Of a stretch of 64,000 bases of DNA, positions 60,970-64,000 are shown piece by piece. Positions within the stretch are counted from its first letter, which is position 1. Every line of letters starts with the position of its first letter. Made by a program: the position numbers and the translations under genes. Below the pieces are notes generated by a model. The model did no database searches. It worked only from the letters and a program-made list of their open reading frames with translations, and had not been told where the DNA came from. The stretch spans positions 1-64,000 of the forward strand of contig NZ_JARBUT010000014.1 in assembly GCF_028882275.1 (NCBI RefSeq). Reading direction: 5' to 3'. This DNA is from Nocardiopsis sp. N85 (GTDB taxonomy: Bacteria; Actinomycetota; Actinomycetes; Streptosporangiales; Streptosporangiaceae).

Positions 60970-62178
60970 ATGAGATCCCCTACCCCCCGGACCCGCCGCC
61001 GCGCCCTGCTCGGCGTCGCCGTCGCGGCCGCGCTGGCCTTCGGCGCCGCGACCCTCACCGCACCGGACCCCGATCCGGTCGCCCTCACCGCCGTCGAGGA
61101 GGCCGCCCCCGCGGAGACCTTCGCCGCCTGCGGTGACGGCGGCTTCGACACCGAGGTCACCCAGAACGGCTCCACCTACACCGCCCGCGCCGGCGGCAGC
61201 ACCCTCTACCGGGGCGGCGACATGCTCGCGGCCATGCGCGCGGCGGTCAACGGGCTCAGTCCGGGCCGCACCTCCCGGGAACGGGTCGTGGTGCGGGCCT
61301 CCGGCTCCATGCCCGCCAACACCTCCCTGGACCTGCCCAGCCACACCTCCCTGGAGGTCTGCGGCACCATCAACGTCACCGGGACGCCCACCGGGAACAA
61401 CGCGGCGATCCGGATCCGCCACGCCGTCGACGTCGCCGTTCCCCATCTGTCCCTGACCGGCAACCCGTACTTCGGCGTGTGGGTGCGGACCTCGCGCGAC
61501 GTCCACTTCGGCCGGATCGACCTGCGCCTGTCGGGCGGTCTGGGCATGCGCATCGACAGCCGCGACAACGACGCGGTCCGCGAGGCCCGGAACATCCGCA
61601 TCGACGACGTGTACGTCTCCGGAACGAACAACCACGGTGTGGAGACCTACGGCGTCGACGGGCTGACCATCGGCACGGTCACCGCGCGCGACACCGGCTA
61701 CTCGGGCCTGCTGCTCAACGACACCGTCAACGCCACGGTCGGCCTGGTCGACGCCGTGGGCGCCGGGACCGGAACCGGGTACGCCGCCTTCCGCACGGCC
61801 AACCGCAACGGCCGCGTCGGCAACGGGTACCCCGTCAACATCCGGGTCGGCGAGATCCGCGCCCGCGGCGGCGGCCGGGGGATCTTCTGCGTCTCGGAGA
61901 GCGGCGGCCTGGTCATCGAACGCGTCGACATCGCGCAGACGGGGAGCAACGCCGTCCTGGTGGAGAACTGCCACAACGTCACCATCGCCGAGCAGGGCGG
62001 GACCATCGCCGGGCCGGGCGACATCCGGATCGCCGCCCGGAGCGAATTCGCCAACACCTCCGGGGTGACCTTCCGGAACCTGCGCCTGGTCGACACCGCC
62101 CTCAACGAGAACCCGTGCGCCGTCGGCACGGTCGTCCGCGACATCACCTGGGTGAACAGCCGCGACAACAGCTGCTGA
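60970..62178 (+). CDS. Secreted right-handed beta-helix protein
   Basis: A 402-residue exported protein. The signal peptide is Tat-like: RTRRRALLGVAVAAALAFGAA. The mature part is a series of beta-helix rungs: SLEVCGTINVTGTP, AIRIRHAVDVAVPHLSL, DVHFGRIDLRLSGGLGMRI, NIRIDDVYVSGTNNHGVETY, GLTIGTVTARDTGYSGLLL, VTIAEQGGTIAGPGDI. This fold occurs in pectate lyases, polygalacturonases and related carbohydrate enzymes; cysteines may form disulfides. ATG 60970 has AAGGAAGG eight bases upstream; the ATG at 60952 lies within that motif. The CebR-like box upstream supports a role in polysaccharide use. Substrate unknown. Confidence 0.75.
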   Translation: MRSPTPRTRRRALLGVAVAAALAFGAATLTAPDPDPVALTAVEEAAPAETFAACGDGGFDTEVTQNGSTYTARAGGSTLYRGGDMLAAMRAAVNGLSPGRTSRERVVVRASGSMPANTSLDLPSHTSLEVCGTINVTGTPTGNNAAIRIRHAVDVAVPHLSLTGNPYFGVWVRTSRDVHFGRIDLRLSGGLGMRIDSRDNDAVREARNIRIDDVYVSGTNNHGVETYGVDGLTIGTVTARDTGYSGLLLNDTVNATVGLVDAVGAGTGTGYAAFRTANRNGRVGNGYPVNIRVGEIRARGGGRGIFCVSESGGLVIERVDIAQTGSNAVLVENCHNVTIAEQGGTIAGPGDIRIAARSEFANTSGVTFRNLRLVDTALNENPCAVGTVVRDITWVNSRDNSC

Positions 62179-62185
62179 CGCCTTT

Positions 62186-62219
62186 CCGGGGCGGGCCGAT
62201 CGCACACGGCCCGCCCCGG
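62186..62219 (+). terminator. Hairpin terminator after the beta-helix gene
   Basis: CCGGGGCGGGCCG (62186-62198) and CGGCCCGCCCCGG (62207-62219) form a perfect 13-base stem, eight bases after the stop codon. Confidence 0.8.
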
Positions 62220-62402
62220 TCCACGGCTCCGAACGCATGCTCCCCGCCAAGGGCTGTTCCGGTCCCCGTCAACCACGGCCAAGCTCTCCCCAATTCTCGG
62301 TCGGTCCCACTGAAAACCCTCTTCCCCCTGATCAATGTGGGTAGGCCAGGCGAAGTGCGCGGCGGGTAACCGGCCCGCCGGCCGGGTGAAGGGGTGAGGA
62401 AC

Positions 62403-63209
62403 ATGGCACACCACCGCGCAGAGGAACTCGTGGGGCACCACGTGCTGGACGAAGAGGGCAACTCCATCGGCAAGGTCTCCCGGGTCTACCTGGACGACCG
62501 CACCGGTGACGCGACCTGGGCCTCCGTCAACACCGGCATGTTCGGCATGCGGGAGACACTGGTCCCCTTGCAGGGGGCCCGCCCGGTCCAGGAGGACATC
62601 CAGGTCCCCTACGACAAGTCCACCGTCAAGGACGCTCCCAACATCGACGCCAAGGACCACATCTCCCCGGAGGAGGAGCGCGAGGTCCTTGAGTACTACT
62701 CCGCGCACGGGATGCCCGCGCAGCGCTCCCCGCAGGCAGGTGCGCCGGACACGGCCGGTGCGCCGGGTGGGCCGGGCGAGCAGGGCAAGCCGGGTATGGC
62801 CGGCATGCCCGACCCGCGTGCGGACGCCGAGGACGAGGAGGTCGTCGTCCGTTCCGAGGAGCGGGTCGACATCGGTGTCGAGCGCCGTGAGGCGGGGCAG
62901 GCGCGGATGCGCCGCCACGTCGACAAGGAGCACTTCGACACGACCGTCCCGGTGGGCCACGAGGAGTTGGAGGTCGAGCGCCGGCCGATCACCGACCCCG
63001 ACCAGGTCACGGGTGACCGCCCGATGGAGGAGGGGGAGGAGACCTTCACCCTCTACGAGGAGCGCCCGGTGGTCACCAAGCACCAGGTACCGGTCGAGGA
63101 GATCCACGTGCGCAAGCGCGAGGTGACCCACGAGGAGCACGTCGCGGGCGAGCGCCGTTCCGAGCGGGTCGAGTTCGAGGACGACGAAGAGGACCCGAAG
63201 GATCGGTGA
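62403..63209 (+). CDS. PRC-barrel and DUF2382 domain stress-type protein
   Basis: A 268-residue protein starting MAHHRAEELVGHHVLDEEGN. An N-terminal PRC-barrel (GHHVLDEEGNSIGKVSRVYL, ASVNTGMFGMRETLVPL) is followed by a Gly/Pro/Ala-rich linker (residues ~100-135) and a DUF2382 (YsnF/AvaK-like) domain: VVVRSEERVDIGVERREAGQ, RMRRHVDKEHFDTTVPVGHE, VVTKHQVPVEEIHVRKREVT, ending in an acidic tail. Such proteins are widespread in actinomycetes and linked to desiccation/osmotic stress, possibly membrane-associated, mechanism unknown. AAGGGG lies eight bases before ATG 62403; a GTG nine bases upstream is possible. Confidence 0.9.
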   Translation: MAHHRAEELVGHHVLDEEGNSIGKVSRVYLDDRTGDATWASVNTGMFGMRETLVPLQGARPVQEDIQVPYDKSTVKDAPNIDAKDHISPEEEREVLEYYSAHGMPAQRSPQAGAPDTAGAPGGPGEQGKPGMAGMPDPRADAEDEEVVVRSEERVDIGVERREAGQARMRRHVDKEHFDTTVPVGHEELEVERRPITDPDQVTGDRPMEEGEETFTLYEERPVVTKHQVPVEEIHVRKREVTHEEHVAGERRSERVEFEDDEEDPKDR

Positions 63210-63216
63210 CGACCCC

Positions 63217-63254
63217 GAAGGCGCCCGTCCGGATCCCGCCGGTCGGGCGCCTTC
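63217..63254 (+). terminator. Hairpin terminator after the PRC/DUF2382 gene
   Basis: GAAGGCGCCCG (63217-63227) and CGGGCGCCTTC (63244-63254) form a perfect 11-base stem, with a GC-rich loop, eight bases after the stop codon. Confidence 0.75.
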
Positions 63255-63502
63255 GCCTGCGCGGATGCGCCGCCCCGATACGGAGCGACGTCTCCGGTGC
63301 GGGACGAGGGTCGCTCTCCCGCGCGCCTTCGCGTCCCTCACCACCGACGACCTGTACCAGGGGTGCCGCGACACCCGCCCGGTCGGCGACGACTCGCGGT
63401 CGGGCGCCCGTGTCGAGGACGGCCCGCACCGCGTGCCCGCGCGGGACCGGCTCCCGGAGGGGCCCGCGCCGGAGGTCTCCGCGGCCGGACGGCCGTGGGC
63501 GG

Positions 63503-64000
63503 TCAGGAGCACACCGAGGACAGGGCCATCCTCAACGCCGCGCGCCCGCGACGGTCCAGGCCGCGTTCGGCCGCCACCCGGCGGACGTTGCGGTCCAGTC
63601 CCGCCTCGCAGTCGGGAGCCGACAACCCGGCCCCGGCCTCGGTCAGCGCTCCCACCAGGGCCGGGGTGATCCGGTCCAGTTCGGCGCGCACCCCCGTCGG
63701 GTCCGGCGCCCCCTCGGGGCTCTGTTCGGGATGGGCGTACCACTGGGCGTGCCTGCCCCGTTGGATCACCTTGTTGGCCTCGATCTGGTCGCGCATGACC
63801 GTCAGCGCGGCCGCGGGGTCGCCGTCCAGGTCGAGGGCCGATCGCTCGGCCTGGGCCAGCACCGTCTCCTCGCGTTCGGGCGCCTCGACCGGGTCGCCGC
63901 TGTGCCATTTGGCGGCCGCCATCAGCTCCGCGGTGGCCAGCCGGTCCGCCGACAGCTCGACGACCGGGGCCAGAGCGGTCTCCACCGGCGGGCCGGTCGG
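63503..64000 (-). CDS. Chorismate mutase, AroQ-gamma type (5' end outside window)
   Basis: About 166 C-terminal residues are present. The frame stays open to the window edge (PTGPP before VETALAPV), so the N-terminus, presumably with a signal peptide, is outside. The visible sequence has LSADRLATAELMAAAKWHSG, PEREETVLAQAERSALDLDG, VMRDQIEANKVIQRGRHAQWYA and a two-Cys C-terminus (APDCEAGL...SSVCS). This is the secreted chorismate mutase family (AroQ-gamma, as in Mycobacterium tuberculosis) that converts chorismate to prephenate, with the active-site residues in ANKVIQRG. The region 63255-63502 contains no other recognised gene. Confidence 0.85.
   Translation of the reverse strand, partial: PTGPPVETALAPVVELSADRLATAELMAAAKWHSGDPVEAPEREETVLAQAERSALDLDGDPAAALTVMRDQIEANKVIQRGRHAQWYAHPEQSPEGAPDPTGVRAELDRITPALVGALTEAGAGLSAPDCEAGLDRNVRRVAAERGLDRRGRAALRMALSSVCS

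Overview
The window is high-GC, densely coded DNA from an actinomycete. GC-rich third positions, many GTG starts, XRE/DUF397 pairs, a 2-methylisoborneol cluster, CebR-like and PRC/DUF2382 genes and a fused TrpE(G) all fit a Streptosporangiales/Streptomycetales genome. Nocardiopsis or a close relative is my best guess, by inference only. There is no rRNA, tRNA or CRISPR array.

Left flank (1-9600): the end of a short-chain dehydrogenase, an MFS carrier, a frameshifted DUF2236 oxygenase, a membrane-anchored nSTAND ATPase with 14 WD40 repeats, a NIPSNAP protein, and a divergent XRE-DUF5753/DUF397 versus ATP-binding protein locus whose intergenic region carries a 12-bp-arm inverted repeat on a good promoter.

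Defence island (9683-36191): on the minus strand, drmA-drmB (the DISARM core) is translationally coupled to a compact SF1 helicase. It is divergent from a sigma-70 family gene that leads into a complete BREX type 2 operon, pglW-pglX-pglY-pglZ-brxD-brxHI. DISARM's own methylase and drmC are absent, so the arrangement looks composite. The specificity part of pglX is strikingly AT-rich inside a ~75% GC gene, as expected for an imported target-recognition domain. A broken RelE-type toxin marks the right edge.

Middle (36796-46000): a three-gene operon of lower GC with features of ESX/WXG-associated proteins (small helical protein, 846-aa protein, PQQ-like lipoprotein), a decayed kinase fragment, and assorted single genes (SWIM zinc finger, lipoprotein, cupin, DUF429).

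Specialised metabolism (46034-50407): an EshA-type family 2B encapsulin shell gene, 2-methylisoborneol synthase with a long disordered N-terminus, GPP C-methyltransferase, then IPP isomerase after a strong hairpin. Together these suggest a terpene-synthesising protein nanocompartment.

Right flank (50478-64000): a HelD/HelR-like RNA polymerase-associated ATPase, a fused anthranilate synthase controlled by a readable trp leader peptide/attenuator, a 46-aa membrane protein, an atypical ThyX, a four-gene overlapping operon ending in an NB-ARC/TPR protein that begins with a RHIM-like amyloid-type motif, an IS701 remnant, a secreted beta-helix protein behind a CebR-like operator, a PRC-barrel/DUF2382 stress protein, and the 3' part of a chorismate mutase.
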